From Alphaproteobacteria bacterium (lineage in GTDB: Bacteria; Pseudomonadota; Alphaproteobacteria; Rhizobiales; Xanthobacteraceae), in NCBI GenBank assembly GCA_009781045.1, contig WQYW01000049.1, positions 1-32,194 of the forward strand: a stretch of DNA of 32,194 nucleotides, given 5' to 3'. Positions 25,578 to 32,194 of this stretch are shown here, in pieces. Position 1 is the stretch's first letter; each line of letters begins with the position of its first letter. Under the pieces are notes generated by a model, which had not been told where the DNA came from, did no database searches, and saw nothing but the letters and a program-made list of their open reading frames with translations. The translations under genes and the position numbers were made by a program.

Positions 25578-26120
25578 ATGACTGACGTAAATTCTGCAGT
25601 TTCGTCCGCAGATGCAGGCGAAGCCAGACCCGCGAGCGCGGATCTGGAGGCCCTGCATTGGGACATTATTGAATTGCTGTTTTTTGCCTATCGGGACTTC
25701 GTCGGCGACCCCGATGAGGAACTCAAGGCCTTCGGTTTCGGGCGCGCCCATCATCGGGTGATGCATTTTGTCTTCCGTTATCCCGGACTGACGGTTGCCG
25801 ATCTCCTCAATGTGCTGCGCATCACCAAACAGTCGCTGGGGCGGGTGCTCAAGCAGCTCCTGGACGAGGGCTGCATCGTGCAGAAGACCGGCGACAGTGA
25901 TCGTCGCCAGCGTCTGCTTTATGCCACCGACAAAGGCGAAGTCCTGGTGCGCCGAATGGCCGGCCTGCAGACGGTGCGTCTCAATCGCGCGCTCAAGGGC
26001 CTTGATATGGAGAAGGTCGCCATGATCACCTCTTTTCTGCGCGCGATGATCGACCGCGATGATCCGGACCCGGTGCTGGCGACCATCTTTGCCAGCGCCG
26101 AAGCACCAGCACAGGAGTGA
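25578..26120 (+). CDS. petP: MarR-family transcriptional regulator (PetP-like)
   Basis: The 180-residue product has the winged-helix core of MarR regulators. Helices run around ELLFFAYRDFVGDPDEELKAFGFGRAHHRVMHFVFRYPGLTVADLLNVL, the recognition helix is ITKQSLGRVLKQLLDEGCIV, and the wing is DSDRRQRLLYATDKG. A MarR gene whose stop overlaps or abuts an OmpR-type gene is the petP-petR arrangement first seen in Rhodobacter, where the pair affects cytochrome bc1 genes. The name is taken from that context, not from target genes. The ribosome site is weak (GAAG). Confidence 0.82.
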   Translation: MTDVNSAVSSADAGEARPASADLEALHWDIIELLFFAYRDFVGDPDEELKAFGFGRAHHRVMHFVFRYPGLTVADLLNVLRITKQSLGRVLKQLLDEGCIVQKTGDSDRRQRLLYATDKGEVLVRRMAGLQTVRLNRALKGLDMEKVAMITSFLRAMIDRDDPDPVLATIFASAEAPAQE

Positions 26121-26122
26121 GC

Positions 26123-26833
26123 GTGCCCGAGAACTCCGCTCCAGCATTGCCCGCCGACGATGCGCCGCATCTGTTGCTGGTCGATGACGACCGCCGCATC
26201 CGCGACCTCCTGTCACGCTTCCTGCGCGACAAGGGTTACCGCCTCACCACGGCGGAAAGTGCCAGTGATGCCCGCGCCAAGCTGCAGGGCCTGCATTTCG
26301 ATCTTCTGATTCTCGATGTCATGATGCCGGGCGAAAACGGGTTTGAACTTGCCCGCTTCATCCGCCAGTCGTCCTCGGTTCCGATTCTGATGCTGACGGC
26401 GCGCCACGAGACCGCGGACCGCATCGAGGGCCTGGGAATCGGGGCCGACGATTATGTGTCGAAGCCCTTTGAACCGGATGAACTGGCACTGCGGATCAAG
26501 AACATCCTGCGGCGGGCGAGGCCCCAGCGCACGACCTCGCGCAAGGAGACGGCGTTCGGCAGCTATCGCTTCCACCTTGAGCGCGGGGATCTGCGTCAGG
26601 GCGAGGAGGTTGTTCATCTCACCGACCGTGAGCGCGAGATGCTGCGCATTCTCGCCGAGGCGGCGGGCGAGACCGTGCCCCGCAGCGCGCTGACCGGCAA
26701 CGGCACGGTCAACGAACGAGCGGTGGATGTGCAGATCAACCGGCTGCGCCGCAAGATTGAGCTTGATCCAGCCAATCCCTTGTTTTTGCAGGCGGTTCGT
26801 GGCATTGGCTACCGTCTGATGGTGGATCCGTGA
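26123..26833 (+). CDS. petR: OmpR-type response regulator (PetR-like)
   Basis: The start is set at GTG 26123 because AGGAG (26113-26117) lies five bases upstream. A GTG at 26117 overlaps that site and the petP stop. The 236-residue product has a receiver domain with the acidic pocket LLVDDDRR, phospho-acceptor Asp65 in LLILDVMMPG, the conserved MLTAR and Lys114 in YVSKPF. A winged-helix DNA-binding domain follows (REREMLRILAEAAGETVPRSAL, VDVQINRLRRKIE, VRGIGYRL). It is translationally linked to petP. The presumed partner kinase begins at 27429 after a gap that contains a dispersed repeat. Confidence 0.92.
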   Translation: MPENSAPALPADDAPHLLLVDDDRRIRDLLSRFLRDKGYRLTTAESASDARAKLQGLHFDLLILDVMMPGENGFELARFIRQSSSVPILMLTARHETADRIEGLGIGADDYVSKPFEPDELALRIKNILRRARPQRTTSRKETAFGSYRFHLERGDLRQGEEVVHLTDREREMLRILAEAAGETVPRSALTGNGTVNERAVDVQINRLRRKIELDPANPLFLQAVRGIGYRLMVDP

Positions 26834-26952
26834 GGGCTTTTCGAGCCCGGGTCGGGTGCGTGGGCAAAACAGCCTTCTGAGCCGTGCTGCAAATTCCCGG
26901 CACCCTGTGCCACGAGGTCAGGAAAGCGCGAAGGGAGCCGTTTGCCAAATCC

Positions 26953-26982
26953 GGGCTTGGACTGTCGGGGCTTGGACTGTCA
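26953..26982. repeat. 15-bp tandem repeat
   Basis: GGGCTTGGACTGTCG is followed directly by GGGCTTGGACTGTCA. The two units differ only in the last base. Confidence 0.85.
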
Positions 26983-27026
26983 GAAAAATTGACCCGGTTG
27001 GGGCGCCACACGTGATTCGTTTATTT

Positions 27027-27219
27027 GTAACTGCCCAGGTTGGATAAAGGCGGACAAGGGCAGTTCCCACCCGGCTCGAAATCCGGGAAAATTGCCTATC
27101 TCCAACCGGGATGGTCATCCATTTGACACGAATCACCTCCATCGCGAGCGGTGACTGGACCTTGACAACGTCAGAACGGGCACAGTCAGTCGCTTCCAGA
27201 AATGGGACGTGGGTCGAAA
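27027..27219. repeat. Dispersed repeat, copy B (about 193 bp)
   Basis: This copy starts GTAACTGCCCAGGTTGGA and ends GACGTGGGTCGAAA. It shares the same blocks in the same order as copy A at 11302-11486: CGGGATGGTCATCCATTTG, CACGAATCACCTCCATC, GACAACGTCA, GGGCACAGTCAGTCG and TTCCAGAAATGG. ATTCGT six bases before GTAACTG is also shared (TTCGT in copy A), so the element may extend a little to the left. On the minus strand both copies read MEVIR-x-KWMTIP before small indels break the frame. Confidence 0.8.
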
Positions 27220-27428
27220 TATCGTGGAGATGATGGTGACTTTGGATGCTGTCCGGGATGCTTTCCCGGGGTGATTTCCCCGGGATGCAGCCCGGACTGG
27301 CCGGGATGGCTGGCGTCGCTGGCGGCCTCCTGGCGGTTTCCTGTTGGTTTCCTGCGGGTCATGGCCCAAGGAAGGCGACTGGGCTGTTGTGGCGGCTTTG
27401 CGCTGGGACGAAAGCGGAGCGCGGGATC

Positions 27429-28817
27429 ATGCGTGCGCTTGACATGGGGTTGAGGCTGCTGCGTCGGGGGACCGTGCTGATCGCGGCCTCCAACGCCTGG
27501 ATCGGGAACGCCTTCAAGGGCTGGATGCCGACCGGGCTTTATGCCCGTGCGCTCCTGATCATGATCGTGCCGATGGTGGTGCTGCAATCGGTCATTGCCT
27601 TCGTCTTCATGGAGCGGCACTGGAATACGGTGACCCGCAAACTCTCCGCTGCGGTGGTGCACGACATCGCGGCCCTGATTGATGTCTATAAAAGCAATCC
27701 CCGCGACAAGGACCGGGAGCAGATCCGTCGCATCGCGCTGCAGCGGCTGGGCATGGTGGTGGATTTTCTGTCCCGTGACGAGATGCCGCCGCCGGGACCG
27801 AAACCGTTCTTCTCCCAGATCGATCAGACGCTGTCGATCCAGCTCAGTCGCCAGATCGGCCGCCCGTTCTGGATCGACACCGTCGGCCGTTCCAAACAGG
27901 TGGAGATTCGCGTCCAGCTTGATGACGCGGTGATGCGGGTGTTCGCCGACCGCAGTGCGGCTTTCGCCTCCAATTCGGAGATTTTTCTGCTCTGGATGGT
28001 CGGCACCTCAACCATCCTGCTCATCGTCGCGGTTCTGTTCCTGCGCAACCAGATCCGGCCGATCCTCCAGCTTGCCAATGCCGCGGACAGTTTCGGCAAA
28101 GGGCGCGAGGTGGCGAATTTCCGGCCGCGGGGGGCAAGGGAAGTGCGGGGCGCCGCAGTTGCCTTCCTCGAAATGAAGTCCCGCATCGAGCGCTCGATCG
28201 AACAGCGCACCGCCATGCTTGCCGGTGTCTCCCACGATCTGCGCACCATCCTGACCCGCTTCAAGCTGGAACTGGCGCTGATCGGGGACAGTCCGGAATT
28301 CGATGGCATGCGCAAGGATGTCGACGACATGTCGATCATGCTGGAGGACTATCTGGCCTTCGCACGAGGCGACTCCGGTGAGCAGGCGCAGCCCACCGAC
28401 ATGGCGCAGGCGCTTGAGGAACTGCGCAGTGACGCCGAGCGCCATGGCCATGAGGCCAGTGTGTCGTTCCATGGCCTGCCGGTGGTGACGGTGAAGCCGG
28501 CTTCGTTCAAACGCTGCCTTGCCAACCTGGTCTCCAACGCCGCACGCCACGGCATGACCATCGCTATCAGCGGGCAACGCGATCATCGCTATCTGACCGT
28601 CACGATCGACGACGACGGTCCCGGCATTCCGCTCAAGATGCGCGAGGAGGCGTTCAAGCCGTTTCTGCGTCTGGATAATGCGCGCAACCAGAACCAGGGC
28701 GGTTCCGGTCTGGGGCTGGCGATCGCCCGTGACATCGCCCGCTCGCATGGCGGCGACATCACGCTGGGCGACAGTCCGATGGGCGGACTTCGCGCCAGCG
28801 TGCGGATTCCGGTCTAG
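27429..28817 (+). CDS. EnvZ-type sensor histidine kinase
   Basis: The start at 27429 (MRALDMGLRLL) has GGAG nine bases upstream. The 462-residue product has two membrane segments (about 41-61 and 185-205) enclosing a 120-residue periplasmic domain. A HAMP linker (about 206-258) is followed by the dimerisation/phospho-acceptor helix GVSHDLRTILTRFKLELAL (His269). The ATPase domain has the N box in LANLVSNAARH, DDDGPGI (about 394-400) and the G2 box GGSGLGLAIARDIARSHGG. It is of the OmpR-partner class and is the likely partner of the response regulator at 26123, from which it is separated by about 600 bases. Confidence 0.93.
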   Translation: MRALDMGLRLLRRGTVLIAASNAWIGNAFKGWMPTGLYARALLIMIVPMVVLQSVIAFVFMERHWNTVTRKLSAAVVHDIAALIDVYKSNPRDKDREQIRRIALQRLGMVVDFLSRDEMPPPGPKPFFSQIDQTLSIQLSRQIGRPFWIDTVGRSKQVEIRVQLDDAVMRVFADRSAAFASNSEIFLLWMVGTSTILLIVAVLFLRNQIRPILQLANAADSFGKGREVANFRPRGAREVRGAAVAFLEMKSRIERSIEQRTAMLAGVSHDLRTILTRFKLELALIGDSPEFDGMRKDVDDMSIMLEDYLAFARGDSGEQAQPTDMAQALEELRSDAERHGHEASVSFHGLPVVTVKPASFKRCLANLVSNAARHGMTIAISGQRDHRYLTVTIDDDGPGIPLKMREEAFKPFLRLDNARNQNQGGSGLGLAIARDIARSHGGDITLGDSPMGGLRASVRIPV

Positions 28818-28848
28818 CGGCCTGGGTCCGCGCCGAGACCGCTGTGAC

Positions 28849-29391
28849 CTATTTCAGCAGGTCCTTGAGCTTGTTGATGCCCTTGTTCACGTCCTTGATG
28901 TTCATCTTGAGGCCGCCGAACAGGATGACATCGCCCGGTTTCTGGTCGGCCTTGCATTCGCCCACCCACTTGGCTTCGACCTTCCCGGTCATGTCGCGCC
29001 CGGTCTTGCCGGCGCTGCCGCCATGGACATGGGTGGCAGTTGTCATTGTGAAGGCCGAGTCGAAATCGCCCGTGATGTTGGAATGGGTGGTCATGGTGAT
29101 GCCGGCGGCGGTACATTCCGATTCGACGGTATAGCCGGCGTCGGTCTTGTGGACTTCGTGTTTCGAGCACTGGTCGATATGCCCGTTCTTGCCGAGAATC
29201 TCGGCGAACATCTCTTTTTCAACGCTGGGGTCGGTGCAATGCTGAGCGTTCATGCCCGGCATTCCGGAACTGATCACGCGGATGTCCCACAGACCCGCCT
29301 TGCGCATTGGCAACTCATCGGCCCGCGCCCCCGTTGTCGCGGCCAGCGCGATCAACAGACAGCCACACCCTACAACAGACTGCCGTCTCAT
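28849..29391 (-). CDS. DUF3617 family secreted protein
   Basis: The 180-residue product has a signal peptide (residues 1-24, ending GARADE). It then has the DUF3617 pattern: R-K-AGLWDIRVISSGMPGM, QHCTDPS, CSKHEVHKTDAGYTVESEC, and the SEFTMTTATH-like strand DFDSAFTMTTATHV. It ends with KWVGECKADQKPGDVI. The regularly spaced cysteines are likely disulphide-bonded in the periplasm. The function of the family is unknown. It converges on the kinase with 31 bases between them. Confidence 0.85.
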   Translation of the reverse strand: MRRQSVVGCGCLLIALAATTGARADELPMRKAGLWDIRVISSGMPGMNAQHCTDPSVEKEMFAEILGKNGHIDQCSKHEVHKTDAGYTVESECTAAGITMTTHSNITGDFDSAFTMTTATHVHGGSAGKTGRDMTGKVEAKWVGECKADQKPGDVILFGGLKMNIKDVNKGINKLKDLLK

Positions 29392-29426
29392 CTATCAAAC
29401 TCCGAAAATAATCAGCTCGCTTGCGA

Positions 29427-29717
29427 TCAGTGACGTGGGCCCGGGTTGGCCTCATAGGGCACCCAGCGGCAGGCGAAGGAAATATAGCCGCCATCATAGG
29501 CCTGCGCCCCGAGGAATTTCGCGACCTTGCCGTAGCGCGCGCAGTGCTCGACCGCGATTTCCCGTACATCACTCCGGGTCGCCACCGAATAGGCGATGAT
29601 GCCGCCGGTGTCGTTGCCCTTGACGGGGGGTACCGGCAGGATGTCGGCGCACGCCGCACCCGCAAAGACCGCGCTCAAGCTGAACGCCACCAGACCTGCC
29701 GCGATGATCCGCCTCAT
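29427..29717 (-). CDS. Small secreted protein, 96 aa
   Basis: The start at 29717 (MRRIIAAGLVAFSL) is preceded by GGGAGTGCGGG; the frame is open 17 codons further. A signal peptide (cleavage near ACA, residue 24) is followed by ILPVPPVKGNDTGGIIAYS and then VREIAVEHCARYGKVAKFLGAQAYDGGYISFACRW. The two cysteines in the second half probably pair. The arrangement is like other short periplasmic proteins of alphaproteobacteria, with no named function. It lies 35 bases upstream of the DUF3617 gene on the same strand, so the two may be cotranscribed. Confidence 0.75.
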   Translation of the reverse strand: MRRIIAAGLVAFSLSAVFAGAACADILPVPPVKGNDTGGIIAYSVATRSDVREIAVEHCARYGKVAKFLGAQAYDGGYISFACRWVPYEANPGPRH

Positions 29718-30501
29718 CCCGCACTCCCATCCATGATCAGATTTCCCGGGACACAGTTTACGGCGCACCGGACACGGTGAAAAGAGTTTAAACTGGTTCC
29801 CTGAAACCTCTCTATATCTCAGAAAATCTCGGGAACAAAGCGATTGTCGGGGCGGGATGGTGTCCTGTCACCGCCCGGATGCTTTGACGGATGTTTCCGG
29901 GACACCGGCCTCAGGCAATCCTGGCCACAGGGAATCCTGGCCGGAGGCGGAAATCGCTCAAAAGGCGAGAGGCGGGCAATGCCGCATGTGGTTTTCGTGC
30001 TCCATAACCGGCGAAATCCGCTTCAGGATGGGGCGATTCGATCTTTCCGCCTCACGGGATTCGGCAGGTCTTCCCGGTTCGGTGCTCCCATGGGGGCGCC
30101 CTTTGGCCATGAGGGGGCGCCCCCTGGGCCGTAAGGGGGCGCAGCCCTGGGCCATGGCGGGGCGCACGCGGGCGTTGCCCGATCGCGGCGCCGACCAGGC
30201 GCTGGACACCTTGTTCGGATGGCTGTGGTTTTGCCTCGCGGACGTCTCCCGGCTGCGGGCAGGAAGGCCGGAAATGGCGGCGTTTGCTGGGAGCGGCAGG
30301 TGAGCCGGCGCGATTGCGACATCTTTGGAGGTGGGATGGTCGCAGCCATCTGCGCATTATTGTGCCGGAGGAGATCGCGAGCAGGCCTACGCGTGGGCAC
30401 CGGGATGGCCCCTCACAAAGTGGTTTTGCGTGGATCGGTTGAGAAACGCGCACGCCCGCTCTATGCAGGCGGAAGTCGAGGGCAGTGCGAGGGTGGCGGA
30501 C
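29718..30501. other. Long intergenic region with G-rich repeats
   Basis: The region holds the palindrome AGTTTAAACT (29785-29794), an inverted repeat GTTCCC...GGGAAC (about 29796-29833), and degenerate G-rich repeats at 30089-30165. Open frames here are Arg/Gly/Pro-rich and not supported. Confidence 0.5.
30089..30165. repeat. Degenerate G-rich tandem repeats, period about 22
   Basis: Four units follow each other: CATGGGGGCGCCCTTTGG, CATGAGGGGGCGCCCCCTGG, GTAAGGGGGCGCAGCCCTGG and CATGGCGGGGCGC. Each pairs a GGGGGCGC core with a CCCTGGGC-like tail, so each could fold into a hairpin. Confidence 0.65.
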
Positions 30502-30900
30502 GTGGGGCTGTTGGGAAAGCTGTTTGGTTTCAGGGGTCGGATGCAGCGAAGCCCCTATTGGGGCTATTCGATTGCGGCAATTGCTGTTTTGAACGTGATC
30601 GTGCTGCCGATTTTCTTCGTTTTCCGGGCCATCGGAATATCCGCTACACTCGCCGCGGCGATGGCTCAGATGTTTGCCATTCCCAGCCTGCCGTTCCTGT
30701 GGATCCTGCTCAGCCTTGCAGCGAAGCGTTGCCACGACAGGGACAGGTCGGCCTGGTTTCTGCTGGTTGGGCTTATCCCGGTGATCGGCTGGCTCTGGCT
30801 TCTGATTGAACTCGGCCTGCTGGAAGGCACGGCGGGTGAGAACAGGTTCGGGCCTTCGCCGAAAGCGGTGATGTCAGATCAGGGCCGGATTGCTCCGTGA
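30502..30900 (+). CDS. DUF805 family inner-membrane protein
   Basis: The start is set at GTG 30502 (VGLLGKLFGFRGRMQRSPYWGYS) because GAGGG lies eight bases upstream and DUF805 proteins begin this way. The frame is open to 30325 but the extra residues are not family-like. The 132-residue product has the FGFRGRMQRSPYWGY entry, then three or four hydrophobic segments: AIAVLNVIVLPIFFVFRAI, LPFLWILLSLAAKRCHDRDRSAW and FLLVGLIPVIGWLWLLIEL. The conserved KRCHDRDRSAWF loop follows, and the tail GENRFGPSP is typical. The role of the family is unknown. Confidence 0.88.
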   Translation: MGLLGKLFGFRGRMQRSPYWGYSIAAIAVLNVIVLPIFFVFRAIGISATLAAAMAQMFAIPSLPFLWILLSLAAKRCHDRDRSAWFLLVGLIPVIGWLWLLIELGLLEGTAGENRFGPSPKAVMSDQGRIAP

Positions 30901-31112
30901 CAGCGCATCGCAAGCAGCCTGGCTTTCATCGGCAGGGATGAATGAGGGATGTCCGGAGGAAATGCAGCCTATCGCTCCATCTCTCGCATTTTGCGACGGG
31001 CGGCGGTATCTGCCAACCGCCTCCTGAGCAGGTCACCCCTTAGCCGGCGGTGGGCGCGGATGTCGCCGGGGCGCAGCACGCGCCGGCGATGTGGGGTGCG
31101 TCTGCGGCCGAC

Positions 31113-31637
31113 TCACGGTTTGGGGAAGGGCGTGGCAGAGTGCTGGGCCAGTTCGCAGATCTTCTGCCGCGATGCCTCGCTCTTTTCATAGAGGTCCTTG
31201 ACCTGGGGGGCGACCTCCGCCGGAATGCCGCATCTGGCGCCATTGCTCTCGACAAATTTCAGCATCTCGGACATGGCGCTGGCGAGAGACCCATAGGCGG
31301 TGCAGCCCTGCTCGGACGTCGGCCGGTGCGCCGGATCGGCGGTCAGGGCCTGCAGGGCCTGGCCGCGTTCTTCGGTCTTGTGGCGCAGCTGGACAAAGGT
31401 CTTCATGCATTCGCTTTCGGGCTGCGAGGGCCTGGCGGGGTCCATGTTGTCAAGCGGAGCGGCGCCGCGGCTGGGGAAGGATCCTGGAGGCGGGGGGGCA
31501 ATTTGCTTCGGGGGCGGCGGAAATGGCTTCGGTGTTGTGGTGCCCTGGGCGAGTGCTGGAGCGGAAAAACCCGGGCAGAGAGCAGGACCAAGAGCAAGAC
31601 CGAGAGCGAGCGTGAAGGCACGAGAAAAATTGTTCAT
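31113..31637 (-). CDS. Secreted protein of unknown function, 174 aa
   Basis: The ATG at 31637 has AGGAAA seven bases upstream. A signal peptide (residues 1-31, ending APALAQ) leads into a Pro-rich linker (PPPPKQIAPPPPGSFPSRG). A helical domain with four cysteines follows: ESECMKTFVQLRHKTEERGQALQAL, EQGCTAYGSLASAMSEMLKFVESNGARCGIP and KICELAQHS. The spacing suggests two disulphides in the periplasm. Similar short secreted proteins occur in Hyphomicrobiales, but I know no function. Confidence 0.8.
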   Translation of the reverse strand: MNNFSRAFTLALGLALGPALCPGFSAPALAQGTTTPKPFPPPPKQIAPPPPGSFPSRGAAPLDNMDPARPSQPESECMKTFVQLRHKTEERGQALQALTADPAHRPTSEQGCTAYGSLASAMSEMLKFVESNGARCGIPAEVAPQVKDLYEKSEASRQKICELAQHSATPFPKP

Positions 31638-32194
31638 AGATGCGTTTCCTGTGGGATCAGGGGATCGTCAGGTGATTCTGTGGCCCGGCGTCGGAGCGTT
31701 CCGCCACGGAACTCAAAGGCGCCGGGATGGATGCGACAGACTTCGGATTGACGTGAATGGAGGGTTGAACATGCGGACACTGGAAGACGGCGGAGCTGGA
31801 TGATGGCGCTGAGACCAGGTTTCAAGGCCCATGGATGACGGGAGCCTGGCGGCAACAATGAAATAGAACAGCTCAGGCGCGCGATAACAATAATGTGTTC
31901 GCTCGCCCGATGGTCAAAAAAGTGACACGCCATTCCGGATCGGTGGCCCTTGAGACCGTCGCAGCCGCCGGCGCGAAAACCGCCCGTGTATCGGTTCCCG
32001 CTTCGGGGCCGCAACTGGCGTGCCGCGCGGCGGAACCCCCGGTGTTCATTTCGTATTTGGTGTGATGAGAGCCCTTCGATCCGCCCTGGAGCGGGAGGGT
32101 GGAAGCCGCCGCTGTCCGGCACAGGATAGCGGCTTCAATGCGGTGACCTCGGGTGAGGGAAGGGTTGTGGCGGCGGCTTCACGCGCCTTGCGCC
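31638..32194. other. End of window without a supported gene
   Basis: The frame 31634-32122 on the minus strand is open but shows no family pattern and has no clear ribosome site. No RNA gene was seen. A gene may begin beyond the window. Confidence 0.45.

Larger units (their letters stand above)
26834..27428. other. Gap between response regulator and kinase, holding a repeat copy
   Basis: The gap contains a 15-bp tandem repeat (26953-26982), dispersed-repeat copy B (27027-27219) and a strong hairpin TCCCGGGG/CCCCGGGA (27264-27271 and 27278-27285) without a T-run. The kinase frame is open from 27246, but the residues before 27429 do not resemble a kinase. Confidence 0.6.

Noticed and set aside
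29844..30303. Plus-strand open frames before the DUF805 gene
   Set aside because: They cross the G-rich repeats and have no protein-like composition.
31634..32122. Minus-strand open frame of 162 codons
   Set aside because: It has no family pattern, and its 3' end lies on the start of the supported gene at 31637.
1..32194. tRNA or rRNA genes
   Set aside because: I saw no GGTTCGAATCC-type T-arm with matching acceptor stem and no rRNA stretch.

Overview
The window is a high-GC chromosomal segment from an alphaproteobacterium, most likely of the Hyphomicrobiales (Rhizobiales) type. This assignment is inferred from gene content and order: leuB, asd and a beta-carbonic anhydrase; leuD and leuC; the ffh-rpsP-rimM-trmD-rplS operon; dapF-mtaB; ilvE; and a MarR/OmpR pair of the PetP-PetR kind followed by a sensor kinase. 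No rRNA, tRNA, intact transposase or cas gene was found.

Layout. Positions 653-2958 hold two tandem copies of a SecD-like gene that codes only for the first membrane anchor and the periplasmic P1 part. Copy 1 is open; copy 2 is wrecked by at least four frameshifts. A small lipoprotein gene follows. leuB and asd (+) flank a small secreted protein gene (-). Downstream of asd lies a solitary 29-bp sequence that looks exactly like a type I-E CRISPR repeat, then a 14-bp tandem repeat and an intrinsic terminator. Next come carbonic anhydrase (-), a CitE-like CoA-ester lyase (+), a DXD glycosyltransferase (-), leuD (-), a small zincin (-), a Gly/His-rich secreted protein (+) and leuC (-).

Positions 13840-16440 are a patchy accessory stretch. 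It has two unrecognised genes and the remains of a SMI1/KNR4 (SUKH) gene, the last two apparently run into each other tail to tail. The core block from 16612 to 20387 (-) is the SRP54/S16/RimM/TrmD/L19 operon and ends in a terminator. Then come a secreted GyrI-like protein (-), dapF-mtaB (+, 4-bp overlap), ilvE (-), a MarR/response regulator pair (+), a roughly 600-bp gap, and the sensor kinase (+). The end of the window has a DUF3617 protein, small secreted proteins and a DUF805 membrane protein.

How it works together. leuB, leuC, leuD and ilvE serve leucine and branched-chain amino acid synthesis, while asd and dapF serve the aspartate/lysine/peptidoglycan branch. The SRP/ribosome/tRNA-modification operon and mtaB belong to translation and protein targeting. 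The accessory signals of most interest are the P1-only SecD tandem pair, the orphan CRISPR repeat, and a roughly 190-bp dispersed repeat present at 11302-11486 and 27027-27219. The second copy of that repeat lies between the response regulator and its presumed kinase.
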